In this document: piece after piece, positions 36,701 to 45,045 of the stretch | How the letters are laid out: every line of letters begins with the position of its first letter | Position numbering within the stretch: the stretch's first letter is position 1 | DNA from: Kumtagia sp044326205 | Lineage (GTDB): Bacteria; Pseudomonadota; Alphaproteobacteria; Rhizobiales; Rhizobiaceae | Assembly (NCBI RefSeq): GCF_044326205.1 | Contig: NZ_JBIRCY010000006.1 | Location: forward strand, 1 to 64,000 | DNA: 64,000 nt | Reading direction: 5' to 3' | The notes under the pieces: generated by a model | What the model was told of the DNA's origin: nothing | Seen by the model: the letters and a program-made list of their open reading frames with translations, nothing else | Databases searched by the model: none | Position numbers and translations under genes: made by a program

Positions 36701-38242
36701 CTTTCGCTGCTGAAACCGTTCGGCCGCTTCCTCGAACTCGGCAAACGCGACTTCTACTCCGACACGAAGATCGGGCTTCGGCCATTCCGTCGCAACATAA
36801 GCTATTTTGGCATCGACGCCGACCAGTTGCTGAACACGCTGCCGGAACTGAGTTCCAGCCTGCTTGCCGAAATCTCCGCAATGTTCGATCGGGGCGAACT
36901 CGCGCCCCTGCCCTACCGCGCGTTCCGGCACGACGAGATCGTCGGCGCTTTCCGCCTGATGCAGGGCTCCGGCCACATCGGCAAGATCGTCGTGACCGCG
37001 CCGGTATCGGGCGAGGATTTCGTGTCCATCGCCCCGCGCGCCGGCCTGCAACTGGACCGCGAAGGCGTGCATCTGGTGCTGGGCGGCATCGGCGGCTTCG
37101 GCCTGGCGACGGCCGGCTGGCTGGTCGAACATGGCGCGCGCAAGCTCGCGCTCTGCTCGCGCCGCGGCGTCGCCGACGAAGAGACTGCGGCGGCGATCCG
37201 CAAATGGGCGGCGCGCGGCGTGATCACCAGTGTCTATGCCTGCGACATCACCGACGAAGCCGCGGTCGCCAAGATGCTCGGCGATATCCGGGCGGACGCT
37301 CCGCTGAAGACCGTGATCCACGCCGCCATGGTGCTGGACGATGCGCTGATCGAGAACCTGACGGAAGAGCGCGTGCGCGCCGTCGTCGAACCGAAGGCCA
37401 AGGCCGCCGCGATCTTCGACAGGCTGACCCGCCAGGACGAACTCGACCATTTCATCCTGTTCTCGTCGGCCACCACCCTGGTCGGCAATCCGGGACAGGC
37501 GAACTACGTCGCGGCGAACGGCTATCTCGAAGGGCTGGCCCGGGCACGCCGACGCATCGGACTGCCGGCGCTGGCGGCCGGCTTCGGCGCGATCTCCGAC
37601 ACCGGCTTCCTGGCCCGCAACACCGACGTCAACGACATGCTGTCGAAACGCATCGGCAAGACCGGCATGACCGCAGCGCAAGCGCTGGCCTATGTCGAGG
37701 ACTATCTGCTGCGTGATCCCGGGACCGTCGACGCGGCTTCCGTGGCGATCGCCGAGATCGACATGAGCATGGCCCGCCACTTGAAGACGGTCGCCGCGCC
37801 CCTGTTCGACGTGGTCGCCCGTTCCGCCAAGACCCAGTCGACGGCGGGCGACGGCGAATTGATCGATCTCGTGGCGCTGGTCGAGGGCAAGAGCCAGGAG
37901 GAAGGCGAGAATCTCATCTTCCAGCTTGTCGCAAGCGAGATTGCGTCGATCCTGCGCGTCCCGGCCAGCGAGATATCGCCGCTGAAAGTGATCAAGGATG
38001 TCGGTCTCGACAGCCTGATGGCGATGGAACTCGGCATGAGCTTCCGCCAGAAGACCGGCTTCGAGATGCCGCTTTCGAGCGTCACGCAGAGCACGACGGT
38101 TGGCGACGTGTCCCGAAAACTCTATCTCAAGATCACGCAGCACGCGGGATCCGACGAGGCAGAGGAAAAGGCGGCGAACACCGTCGTGGTCGATCACCTC
38201 GCGACACGCCACACCAATCCGGCCAAGGCGAACGTGCAATGA
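30737..38242 (+). CDS. rkpA: RkpA-like multidomain fatty acid/polyketide synthase
   Basis: 2,501 residues from ATG 30737 (MSVEIIGRAVRAPG). Domain order: KS (1-430; C171 in DTACSSSL, H306, H344), AT (about 523-818; GHSVGE with S616, then YPFHH), DH (about 880-1170; HVVDHKSILP and DAAFH), degenerate methyltransferase-like region (about 1190-1580), ER (about 1768-2085; HGGAGGVG), KR (about 2105-2330; GGIGGFG and an S-Y-N active site) and ACP (GLDSLM, S2426). Known rkpA of Sinorhizobium makes a special fatty acyl chain needed for K-antigen. It overlaps rkpG by 4 bases. A secondary-metabolite PKS is unlikely given the neighbours. Confidence 0.9.
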   Translation: MSVEIIGRAVRAPGADTPEQLFDLLRQRRCMITQVPADRWDQSRYWHPEIGTRGKTYSFAAGIIDDCFSFDPGVFGLSQREAQLMDPQQRMILQLTWRALESANIDFSDLRHQRVGVYVGASALDHGNLMVEDPAAAGPHFMTGNTLSIVSNRISHVFGLNGPSLTVDTACSSSLVALDLAMKALESGEVDTAIVGGVNALTHPAAFVGFAQARMLSPEGLCRAYDNDGMGYVRAEGGAVVILRRSDVALTQGDRSYGRVLASAVNSAGRTNGISLPSEQAQAQLLKSLYEGNGIDPNRLAFIEGHGTGTKVGDPAEVWSIGTVIGAARRAPIPIGSIKSNIGHTEPASGLLGLMKAMLALENNYFPASLHFETPNDAVDFNALNVHVAAEPIELLHGKHARLAGVNSFGFGGTNAHIIISDPQNPREREKPEAVGKVFLASAHTASALDTLLKSYRAALRDATPAERRPLIASAGANRHHLKHRFVVANDDPDVIVKAIDSRTRDRDSREAVQAEAIRDQSKIAFVFSGNGSQWAGMAIDAYRRNMAFRDRFNVIHALFQVRSQISLIDLLFDGDLETRLQDTKIAQPLLFAIQAALADVLSLLGVKPDAVYGHSVGEVAAAYVSGAISLVDAVSVVAKRSYHQDRLAGLGRMAAMQLSPDDALAFCRRNGLDQITVAAVNAKGSVTVSGPGEQIVALREIMKAERIVGQVLDINYPFHHPLIEIAKDDFLDDMAQIALRPSQIPFISTVTGGVLSGNNLDPSYWWSNVREPVNFLAGTNAALDMGCTLFVEIGPRPILTSYLRDTIKERAVAASAISSLMREESVADPVSTVYARVLANGGAFDRRKAFGQRNARIVLPSLPFEPTDMRHEFTSDAIDLYGRLEAPHTLAGWRIDLSSGSWKNHVDAHLFPDLAEHVVDHKSILPGSAFLDIALSVARQFFSTDQIEVSNLEIFRPLELSENHLRELSTTIFGDTGDVEIKSRDRLSNDDWTLHAVARCRKLSTGRPAAMSPAWKRADTTLINGATAYETAHQFGLDYGPTFRLMREASRISESRIDVAIAPPEPARNPHSAYSLHPVSVDAAFHGLVAVFGEISGEKRGAPYIPVRFGTARLYRPGATITRAIIDIGRVSSGSIKAGFIFLDKAGEVVASFEDCRFKRTFLRQQKPLEDVSYHQTLIPSRLSPFGDAGRQQTGQQPVPFFSVSDDDEGDGSSQMLEAAIYRANFEIARKASRNTGVIASDALPGDLGFQRFVANGLYLLEEVGLAAQGDGNWTLQAECSLPPVPAILNAIYRERPDRIAEIVAVNDVCFEAIQRLDALHAPSSGQARQENSGQPKPYVIGDTVLESLRVHSPASASRVGMVTSALKKAIEARKASAPARRIIELGTVSRSVTANFARLAAEAGAAFIAVESRDAAFGELSIAFETAPHVTIARPSDLARTGAADIIVSAADHIYELLSAEGGHEAIEAAVGASTQLLFCATAPNAFVDFAFGLNHGWFDRSKGVEFPIGQLASVDDWHSLLRYLPFENVAVARHSLAHGPAIAVEARGRAADAVTAAPAARPPVLVVHDGRISAKARTAFEDSEAGFLRLTGTADKDRAALTTALGRFGNGDVNVIYLPDTIEGDGSQRLQRSVLRLRTVAEVLRAHAPSDAPAVKKRLAAVMEAEETAHHASASDAGLWAFLRVLRNEFDVIDLHSVDLSGARDWNFATRIKRTLALMTAESENREWAIDPVTAGAMEVRVVPGPLPAGQASTSDFAAATVRQRTASQVGSIVWQTTVPAEPEPDEIRIAVAATGLNFRDVMWAMGMLPEEALEDGFAGPTIGMECAGYVEAVGVDVEGFAVGDAVMAVAPAAFSTHVCVKRSGVAKLPAGIDPIAGATLPVAFLTAYYAIVELARIRPGETILIHGGAGGVGLAALQIAKARGAKVIATAGSTEKRRLLETLGADHVFNSRSLQFVDDVLAATGQVGVDVVLNSLFSEAMERSLSLLKPFGRFLELGKRDFYSDTKIGLRPFRRNISYFGIDADQLLNTLPELSSSLLAEISAMFDRGELAPLPYRAFRHDEIVGAFRLMQGSGHIGKIVVTAPVSGEDFVSIAPRAGLQLDREGVHLVLGGIGGFGLATAGWLVEHGARKLALCSRRGVADEETAAAIRKWAARGVITSVYACDITDEAAVAKMLGDIRADAPLKTVIHAAMVLDDALIENLTEERVRAVVEPKAKAAAIFDRLTRQDELDHFILFSSATTLVGNPGQANYVAANGYLEGLARARRRIGLPALAAGFGAISDTGFLARNTDVNDMLSKRIGKTGMTAAQALAYVEDYLLRDPGTVDAASVAIAEIDMSMARHLKTVAAPLFDVVARSAKTQSTAGDGELIDLVALVEGKSQEEGENLIFQLVASEIASILRVPASEISPLKVIKDVGLDSLMAMELGMSFRQKTGFEMPLSSVTQSTTVGDVSRKLYLKITQHAGSDEAEEKAANTVVVDHLATRHTNPAKANVQ

Positions 38243-39633
38243 CCGACGGCACCAACCAGGGTTCCAGGGCGGTCCGGGACCAGGTCCTGAGCTTCATGAA
38301 GGACCATGCCCGACCGGCGACACCGAAGCGCCCCGCCCGGCCGGCCGCCGTGCCGCAGGCCAGTCCGGCTCCCGCGTTCACCGACCTGCCGGAGCACAAG
38401 CAGATCATGGCGCAGGCGGCCGCCGGCGACCAGCTCGGCATCGACAACCCGTTCTTCCGCAGCCATGCGGGCGCCGCCGGCGCAACCACCGTCGTCGACG
38501 GCAAGACGCTGATCAACTTCGCTTCCTACGACTATCTCGGCATGAACCGTCATCCCGAGGTGCTGGGAGCGGCCAAGACCGCGATCGACCGCTACGGCAT
38601 TTCGGCCTCGGCCAGCCGCCTCGTCGCCGGCGAGCGGCCGGTCCATGGCGAACTCGAGGCCAAGATCGCCGCCTTCTACGGGGTCGAGGCCGCCATCGTC
38701 TTCGTCAGCGGCTACCTGACCAATGTGGCGACCATCGGCACGTTGCTCGGCCCGGAAGATCTCATCATCCACGACGAGTTCATCCACAACAGCGCGCTGA
38801 TCGGAGCGAAACTTTCGGGCTCGCATCGCCGGCTGTTCCGCCACAACGACATGGAAGACCTGGAGCGCGTGCTGCGCTCGGTCACCGGCCGCCATCGCCG
38901 CATCCTGATCGTGGTCGAAGGCGTCTATTCGATGGATGGCGACGTCGCCGACCTGCCCAAGCTGATCGAACTGAAGTCGCGTTACGGATGCTGGCTGATG
39001 GTCGACGACGCACATGCGCTCGGCGTCATCGGCGATACCGGCCGGGGCACGGCGGAATATCACAAGCGCAATCCACGCGACGTCGACATCTGGATGGGAA
39101 CCCTGTCCAAGACGACCGCGAGCTGTGGCGGCTACATCGCCGGCAACCAGGCGCTGATCACGCTGCTCAAGGGCCACGCCGGCGGTTTCGTTTACAGCGT
39201 CGGGCTCGCCCCGTCGCTTGCCGCCGCGGCATGGACCTCGCTCGACCTGATCGACCGCGAGCCAGAGCGTGTCGCCCGCATGCGCCGCAACGGCAATCTG
39301 TTCTTCGACCTCGCCCGCGAGCGCGGACTGGACACCGGCGTCAGCGTCGGCTGCTCCGTCATCCCCGTCATCATCGGCGACTCGCTACGGGCCGCGCAGC
39401 TTTCCAACGACCTGCTGGCGGCCGGCGTCAATGTCATGCCGATCATCCACCCGGCGGTGCCGGAGGGCCTGGCGCGGCTGCGCTTCTTCATCACCAGCGA
39501 GCACACGCCTGAGCAGATCGAATACGCCGTGGACCAGACCGCCGAAAAGCTCGAAGCGCTGGTCGCCCGCAATTTCGGCATCGGCTCGGTCGATGTCGAG
39601 GCGGTGCTGCGCAGGATGGCCGCGGAAGTCTGA
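38239..39633 (+). CDS. rkpG: RkpG-like alpha-oxoamine synthase (PLP-dependent)
   Basis: 464 residues, family of 8-amino-7-oxononanoate synthase, KBL and serine palmitoyltransferase. These join an acyl thioester to an amino acid with loss of CO2. The PLP lysine is K291 in GTLSKTTAS; VDDAHALGVIGDTGRG binds PLP earlier. A Pro/Ala-rich extension of about 50 residues precedes the catalytic core. Translation is coupled to rkpA (ATGA), so the likely acyl donor is the RkpA ACP-bound chain, giving a sphingoid-like amino ketone. The amino-acid partner cannot be read from sequence. Confidence 0.9.
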   Translation: MTDGTNQGSRAVRDQVLSFMKDHARPATPKRPARPAAVPQASPAPAFTDLPEHKQIMAQAAAGDQLGIDNPFFRSHAGAAGATTVVDGKTLINFASYDYLGMNRHPEVLGAAKTAIDRYGISASASRLVAGERPVHGELEAKIAAFYGVEAAIVFVSGYLTNVATIGTLLGPEDLIIHDEFIHNSALIGAKLSGSHRRLFRHNDMEDLERVLRSVTGRHRRILIVVEGVYSMDGDVADLPKLIELKSRYGCWLMVDDAHALGVIGDTGRGTAEYHKRNPRDVDIWMGTLSKTTASCGGYIAGNQALITLLKGHAGGFVYSVGLAPSLAAAAWTSLDLIDREPERVARMRRNGNLFFDLARERGLDTGVSVGCSVIPVIIGDSLRAAQLSNDLLAAGVNVMPIIHPAVPEGLARLRFFITSEHTPEQIEYAVDQTAEKLEALVARNFGIGSVDVEAVLRRMAAEV

Positions 39634-39677
39634 GCGCCGGGCCGGGCGAACCGCGCCCGAGCAACCCGCTACCCCTC

Positions 39678-40976
39678 TCAGAAATGGTCTTTGTCGGGAC
39701 GGCTGCGCTGCGGCTCTTCCACGAACCCACCCGGTTCGTTGACCGTGTTCTCGTGCAGGCGTTTGGCAATGGCCGCCGCACCTGCCTCTACCCCGGCGTC
39801 GGAATAGAAATTCCCGCGCACATGCACGGTCGCCGCGACCAGGCGCACGAAAGCTCCGACGAGTTCCGCGTCCGGCGCTTTCGGCTCGAGCCAGAAGCTG
39901 TCGAGCGGCTGGTCGTCGGTCATGCCGGGAATGTCGTAGATCGCGAGCCCCAGTGTCTTCACCGGGATCCCCCGCTGCAGCCCGACCATTCCGGCGGTGG
40001 AATTGATCGTCACCACGCCGGCCGAGCGGGCAACCATACGATTGAGGTTGCCGCCATCGATGAAATGGACGCGGTCGGCGACGCCGTGACGCTGCGCATG
40101 GGCCTTGATCTCATCGGGCCATTTGATCAGCCCGTTGTCCAGCGGATGGACCTTGATAAGCAGCCGGGCATTCGGATTCGCATTCTCGGCGAAGGAGGTG
40201 ATCACCAGCTTGATCGCGGTGCGCTGGCTTCGGAAGACCGAATAGCTGCGTATCTGGTAGTCGGTTTCCAGTTGCAGCGGCATCACGAAATAGGGATCGG
40301 AGCCATCCGTCACCCGGGCGATGGTTTCCTCGGACTCCCGGGTCCGCCGCCGTCCGGTGAGAAGCCGGCCGATCCATCCATAATATTCCGCCAGCGGGTG
40401 GAAGATCGCATGCCAGCGGTAATGCGGAAAGAAGAACCAGGCGAAGACGTTGGGCAGGTTGAACATCAGGTCGTAGACGGCGTCCGAAACGAACGTCTGG
40501 CTATAGTGCGCGCGCAGATCCGGCTCAGGAAGATCGGCCGCGGCGCGCAGGATCGCCGTTGGTTCAACCGGAAAATGCGAGTGATGGCCGCTGCCGCCCT
40601 TTTCGATCCGAATCCAGTCCGGCCTGAGGTAGCCCATCTCGACGGCGTAGACCGGAATACCCCGCTCCTTCGCAGCCGCTATGGCGACAAGATGATGCGG
40701 GCGCTCCTCGCCGAGCAGCACGATGCCGGTAACGCGCTCGCGGTCCAACAGAGCCGCGACGAAAGCCGGCCAACCGTCGGGATGCCCCCGGTAGTTGAGC
40801 GCGCCAGGACGGCGCCAGAATACCCAGTCGCCTGCGCATAGATTGACACGAAGGCAGCGATGTCCCAGCCGCTGCAGATTATCGGCGATGCGCGCGAACA
40901 GCGGCGAGGACGGCCCTTGCAGGAACAGGAATGTTTGCCGCGACGAAGCAGCCTCGGCCGGCTTTTCCACCCTCAT
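39678..40976 (-). CDS. rkpJ: RkpJ-like capsule polysaccharide protein (KpsS-type)
   Basis: 432 residues of the KpsS family, which puts the first Kdo residues onto the lipid anchor of group 2 capsules. Motifs include LFLQGPSSPLFARIADNLQR at the N-terminus, LIKVHPLDNGLIKWPDEI in the middle and GVVTINSTAGMVGLQRGIPV in the donor-binding half. The start overlaps the rkpI stop by 4 bases, so the two are co-translated. It converges with rkpG, 44 bases between stops. Confidence 0.88.
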   Translation of the reverse strand: MRVEKPAEAASSRQTFLFLQGPSSPLFARIADNLQRLGHRCLRVNLCAGDWVFWRRPGALNYRGHPDGWPAFVAALLDRERVTGIVLLGEERPHHLVAIAAAKERGIPVYAVEMGYLRPDWIRIEKGGSGHHSHFPVEPTAILRAAADLPEPDLRAHYSQTFVSDAVYDLMFNLPNVFAWFFFPHYRWHAIFHPLAEYYGWIGRLLTGRRRTRESEETIARVTDGSDPYFVMPLQLETDYQIRSYSVFRSQRTAIKLVITSFAENANPNARLLIKVHPLDNGLIKWPDEIKAHAQRHGVADRVHFIDGGNLNRMVARSAGVVTINSTAGMVGLQRGIPVKTLGLAIYDIPGMTDDQPLDSFWLEPKAPDAELVGAFVRLVAATVHVRGNFYSDAGVEAGAAAIAKRLHENTVNEPGGFVEEPQRSRPDKDHF

Positions 40977-42682
40977 CGCGCCGCTCCGGCACGCGATGTG
41001 GCTTCAGCCAGCCAGCCCTCGATCCCCGCGTGCTTCACCATATCGGCAATGATGTGCCACGGCGCCTTTTCGGTAGGCGATTTCGCCGGTGTCGCGCCTG
41101 CGGCGGCGCGCGCCATCGGAACGATGAGATATTCCGTCCGGGGATCGGAGAAGGGGTCGGCGAAAGCCTTCAGGACCGGCGCATGGTCGCCGTAAAAAGC
41201 CAGCCAGACGGGCCGGTCCATGCGATCAAGCTCATCGGCGAGATGGCCCAGCGCCGCGTCCGCGCGCTCCAGAATGCCGAGATAGATTTCCACCGGGTCG
41301 GTGCTGTCGCCGTGGCGACCGGGACGCCATGGACCATGATTCTCCATCGATGCCGCGAACAGGAACTGGCCTTTCGGTTCGCCCTGCTCCTTGCAATAGT
41401 CCAGCACCCGCTTGGACAAGGTCAGGTCGGATACATACGGGCCGTCATGCTCCGTGTCGTGGTCGAAGGCGTCGAGCATGGTAAGCGCTTCGAAACCGAG
41501 TTGCGGGAGGGCGCGGTCGCGCGAGAAGAACTGACGATCATAGGGATGTATAAAGTGCGTCGACCAGCCCGCCTTGCGGAAACGATTGGGCCAGGAAACA
41601 TCCGCGTATGGTGCTGCGCGCAGATAGGGATGCGCGGCGTCATGACCCAGATCGGCGGGCGGCAGGCCTGAAATCACCGAAAACTCGGTGCGCAGCGTAT
41701 AGCCTCCCTCGAAGATGCTCGACATGCGCCCCCATTCGACCGAGCGCAGGCGCAGCCGGTCGAGATTGGGCAATGACAGCGACGTAACGCCGAAATGCCG
41801 CATGTCCATGAAGGATTCGGACTGCCAGACCACCACCAGCGGCTTGCCTTCCGGCATTCCGGCCCCGCTCGAAGTCTCCGATTCTCGCGGCAGCGCCGGT
41901 TGCGACACCGGGGCCGGTCGCGCCCCCAGCCACGCAAGGAAGCTGTAGGTAACCGCCGCCAGCGTTCCGAGGCGAACCGTCAAGACCTTGATGTCGTGCC
42001 TGCCGACGATGCAAGCGGAGATGACCGCCAGCCTCCGCCGGACATGCGGATCGAGCGGAAGCAGCCACGGCGCAGCAGCCGCCAGCGCCATGATCCCTAT
42101 CAATTGCGGTCGTCCGGTCAACGGCAGGACCGAGGGCTCGAATACCATGAACAGCGCCGAGCCGCCGAATACATAGCCCAGGGCCACGACCCAGAAGAGG
42201 ATGTTCAGCCAGCCGGCATAAAACATCTCCTTGTGGCGGAAGACCAGCATCACTAGCGCGATGTCGGAAAACACCAGCGGCTCACGGATGAACTCGTATT
42301 TGGCGCGCGAGATCAGCGTGAAAATCGCAAAGGTGCTGATGGCAGCCGCGGCCGCATAGAGCGGACGCCAGGAGATGGCGAAGAAGAAGGCGAAGATCAC
42401 CGCCACCATGACCGCGCGCGCCATGAGGTCGGAAAAAAGATGCGCCCCGCCTGCAGGGCGGCTGGCGCTCCACGCGGCCGCCGGCATCGCAAGGCGGTCA
42501 ACGGCGAGCGTCACGGCGAAAGCGGCGACGAACATCGTCGCCACCAGCGCCAAAGGGTGCCCGAAAAGTGCCAAACTCAAGCCATTCCCCGTCAAGGCCC
42601 CAATTCGAACAGGCGGGACCTGCTGCATTTCAGAACGGCCGAACCCCCTCCGGTATTGCCGTTGGACGGCGGGTGTTCGCAA
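40973..42682 (-). CDS. rkpI: RkpI-like membrane sulfatase/phosphotransferase
   Basis: 569 residues (an internal ATG at 42628 is an alternative start). About six membrane segments fill the first 260 residues. A periplasmic alkaline-phosphatase-fold domain follows, with VVVWQSESFMDMR, a nucleophile-region threonine in GGYTLRTEF, FAASMENHGPW and FYGDHAPVL metal ligands. The layout matches LtaS/OpgB-like lipid-headgroup transferases. With rkpJ downstream it forms the minus-strand part of the rkp locus. Its substrate, lipid or polysaccharide, is unknown. Confidence 0.87.
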   Translation of the reverse strand: MRTPAVQRQYRRGFGRSEMQQVPPVRIGALTGNGLSLALFGHPLALVATMFVAAFAVTLAVDRLAMPAAAWSASRPAGGAHLFSDLMARAVMVAVIFAFFFAISWRPLYAAAAAISTFAIFTLISRAKYEFIREPLVFSDIALVMLVFRHKEMFYAGWLNILFWVVALGYVFGGSALFMVFEPSVLPLTGRPQLIGIMALAAAAPWLLPLDPHVRRRLAVISACIVGRHDIKVLTVRLGTLAAVTYSFLAWLGARPAPVSQPALPRESETSSGAGMPEGKPLVVVWQSESFMDMRHFGVTSLSLPNLDRLRLRSVEWGRMSSIFEGGYTLRTEFSVISGLPPADLGHDAAHPYLRAAPYADVSWPNRFRKAGWSTHFIHPYDRQFFSRDRALPQLGFEALTMLDAFDHDTEHDGPYVSDLTLSKRVLDYCKEQGEPKGQFLFAASMENHGPWRPGRHGDSTDPVEIYLGILERADAALGHLADELDRMDRPVWLAFYGDHAPVLKAFADPFSDPRTEYLIVPMARAAAGATPAKSPTEKAPWHIIADMVKHAGIEGWLAEATSRAGAAR

Positions 42683-42792
42683 TTTTTGCCGCCGATATCA
42701 AGGCACATCGCCCCATTCTTATGCGCCGGCGACGTTTCACGGATTTGTCGCGGCAGCAGCCGCATGGTAACGACCCATCGACGGGAGCAGGC

Positions 42793-43611
42793 ATGGCGCA
42801 TGTCATCATAACCGGGGGATCGAGCGGTATCGGCGCCGCCCTGGCCGAGGCGAGTGCGGCCAAAGGCGACGACGTCTCGCTGATCGCCCGCTCGGAAACC
42901 GCCTTGCAGACAGGGCTCGGCGACCTTGAAAGGCGTTTCGGCAAAAGCGGCCGGCGTTTCCATGCGGAAATGGCTGATACCGGCGATGGCCCGGCGGTCG
43001 CCAACGCAATCGCCGCCTGCGAAACCGCGCTCGGGCCATGCGACACGTTGATCACATCGGCGGGGATCGTCATTCCCGGCCGGTTCGAGGAGCTTTCCGC
43101 CGAGGCTTTCGAAAGCCAGTTGCGCACCAATCTGTTCGGCACCGTCAACGCGGTCCGCGCGGTCTATGCCGGCATGCGCGAGCGGCGGCGCGGGAAAATC
43201 CTGATGCTCGGGTCCGGCGCGGGCCTGATCGGCGTCTATGGCTACACCGCCTACTGCGCGTCGAAATATGCCGTGGCCGGATTCGCGGAAGCCCTGCGCG
43301 CCGAGGCAAGACCCCACGGCATCACTGTCTCGATTTGCTTTCCGCCCGACACCGAAACGCCGCAGCTTGCTGCAGAGCGCCCGCTGCGGCCGGCGGAGGC
43401 ACACGCCACCATCGGCGCCGGCGGCCTGTGGCCGGCGCCTGCTGTAGCGCGCGTGGCTCTGGCGGGACTCGATCGCGGCCGGTTCGCCATCTACCCCGGC
43501 ATGCAGATGAAGATGCTCGGCCTGTTCGGATCGGTCGCCATGCCGCTGCTGAGGCCGTGGTTCGACCGCAAGATCGCCGTGGCGCGCCGGATCCAATCGC
43601 GCAAGCCCTGA
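42793..43611 (+). CDS. rkpH: RkpH-like short-chain dehydrogenase
   Basis: 272 residues from ATG 42793 with GGGAG upstream. NAD(P)-binding TGGSSGIGAA at residues 7-16, SAGIV, and the catalytic set in GSGAGLIGVYGYTAYCASK (S, Y, K). It resembles 3-ketosphinganine reductases, which act right after serine palmitoyltransferase, consistent with reducing the keto product of RkpG. It is divergent from rkpI and convergent with the ribokinase gene. Confidence 0.87.
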   Translation: MAHVIITGGSSGIGAALAEASAAKGDDVSLIARSETALQTGLGDLERRFGKSGRRFHAEMADTGDGPAVANAIAACETALGPCDTLITSAGIVIPGRFEELSAEAFESQLRTNLFGTVNAVRAVYAGMRERRRGKILMLGSGAGLIGVYGYTAYCASKYAVAGFAEALRAEARPHGITVSICFPPDTETPQLAAERPLRPAEAHATIGAGGLWPAPAVARVALAGLDRGRFAIYPGMQMKMLGLFGSVAMPLLRPWFDRKIAVARRIQSRKP

Positions 43612-43620
43612 CACTGGCCG

Positions 43621-44547
43621 TCAGCGCACCAGCAATTTTTCGACTTCGTCGAGCGTCGGCATCGACGGCGCCGTGCCCGGCCGCGTCACCGATATGCCAG
43701 CGACGGCGCAAGCGAAGCGCACCGCCGCCAGCGGATCGAGGCCGCGTGACAGGCCGACCGCGAAGCCGCCGTTGAAGGCGTCGCCTGCCCCGGTCGTCTC
43801 CACCACCGGTCCCGCGGAAACGGCCGGGACCAGTTCGGACACCTTGCCGTCGTGCAGCAGCGCGCCCTTTTCGCCGAGCGTGATCAGGGCGGCGCCCGCG
43901 CCCTTTTCCAGAAACACCGCGGCGGCGCGGCGTGCGTCGTCGGCGGTCTCGACCTTGATGCCGGTCAATTCCTCGGTCTCGGTCTCGTTGGGCGTCACGT
44001 AGTCGCAAAGTGCGAAGATAGTATCCGGCAGCTTTGCGGCCGGCGCCGGATTGAGGATCGTCGTCACGCCGGCGTTCCTGGCGATCTCCAGGGCATGGAT
44101 TGCCGCGTCGATCGGCTGCTCGAGTTGCGTGACGAACACACCCGCCGAGCGGATCAGCTCGGCATTGTTGTCGATGTCGGCCAGCGAGATCAGCGTCGCG
44201 GCCCCCGGCGAAACGATGATGGCGTTGTTGCCCGTCCCCTCCTCAACGAAGATGTAGGCAGCGCCCGTGTAGCTCTCGGGCGTCTCGATGACAGCCGCTT
44301 TCACGCCGGCCTGTTTCCACGTCGCCATCGCCATCTCGGCGAAAGGATCGCGGCCAAGCCTGGTGATGAAGGTCACGTCGGCTCCGAGCCGGCCCGCGGC
44401 CACCGCCTGGTTGGAGCCTTTTCCGCCGGGCCCGAGCTTGAAATAGTCGCACATGATGGTCTCGCCGATGCGCGGCTGGCGTGGCGCGCGATAGGCGGTG
44501 TCGGCGACGAAGACGCCGAGAATGACGATCGGCTTGCCGGTCGCCAT
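43621..44547 (-). CDS. rbsK: Ribokinase-family sugar kinase
   Basis: 308 residues from ATG 44547 (an ATG at 44562 overlapping the upstream gene is possible). PfkB signatures are present: GPGGKGSNQAVAAGRLGADV near the start and VVETTGAGDAFNGGFAVGL with the catalytic Asp near residue 250. Expected reaction is ATP-dependent 5-phosphorylation of ribose or a related sugar. It is the last gene of the operon after the UgpC-like ATPase and mutarotase genes. Confidence 0.88.
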   Translation of the reverse strand: MATGKPIVILGVFVADTAYRAPRQPRIGETIMCDYFKLGPGGKGSNQAVAAGRLGADVTFITRLGRDPFAEMAMATWKQAGVKAAVIETPESYTGAAYIFVEEGTGNNAIIVSPGAATLISLADIDNNAELIRSAGVFVTQLEQPIDAAIHALEIARNAGVTTILNPAPAAKLPDTIFALCDYVTPNETETEELTGIKVETADDARRAAAVFLEKGAGAALITLGEKGALLHDGKVSELVPAVSAGPVVETTGAGDAFNGGFAVGLSRGLDPLAAVRFACAVAGISVTRPGTAPSMPTLDEVEKLLVR

Positions 44548-44551
44548 GGCG

Positions 44552-45004
44552 TCACGCGGCATCCGGCGGGACCACGCCCTTGCGGAAGGCGAAGCAGCCG
44601 TAGAAACGGCGCTCCCCGGTCTGGATCACGCAATAGGCCTGCTTGGCGCGCTCATAAAAGGCGTAGCGCTCGACCGAGATCATCGGCCAGGACTTTCCTT
44701 CGGCAGCGTCGACAGCCTTCTGCACCTCCTGCTGCACCGGCGGAACTTCGTCCGGCTTGCCGACGATCTCCATGCGCGCGGCGGCATCGTCGACGAAAGT
44801 GTCCAGCGGGTAGAGCGACAGCACCGCCTTCGCAACCTCTGCGGCGCTGGCGTCGATCCTGAGAAGCTTGCCGAGCCGCGTCTGCCGGGCCACCGAATCG
44901 GATGGGAAATTCGTGTCGGCCAGGATCAGGTCGTCGCCATGGCCCATCGCCCGCAGAGCATAGAGCACATCCGCGTTGAGCAGCGGATTTATTCCCTTGA
45001 GCAT
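44552..45004 (-). CDS. RbsD/FucU-type sugar mutarotase
   Basis: 150 residues. The start MLKGINPLLNADVLYALRAM and GHGDDLILADTNFP carry the family's catalytic histidine, and ERRFYGCFAFRKG is the C-terminal signature with Tyr. These enzymes interconvert alpha/beta or pyranose/furanose ring forms so that a kinase gets its preferred anomer. It is flanked by kinase and transporter ATPase genes in one operon; length and motif lean to FucU more than RbsD. Confidence 0.85.
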   Translation of the reverse strand: MLKGINPLLNADVLYALRAMGHGDDLILADTNFPSDSVARQTRLGKLLRIDASAAEVAKAVLSLYPLDTFVDDAAARMEIVGKPDEVPPVQQEVQKAVDAAEGKSWPMISVERYAFYERAKQAYCVIQTGERRFYGCFAFRKGVVPPDAA

Positions 45005-45045
45005 TCAAACTCCTCCTGGAATCGCCTTACGGACCCGATGTTGCA

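Noticed and set aside
35648..38239. 863-codon minus-strand open frame opposite rkpA
   Set aside because: Same reason: it mirrors the ER-KR-ACP coding region and has low-complexity shadow composition.
30737..38242. Secondary-metabolite polyketide synthase
   Set aside because: The overlapping alpha-oxoamine synthase and nearby KpsS-like, sulfatase and SDR genes match the rkp-1 K-antigen locus; no tailoring or resistance genes are present.
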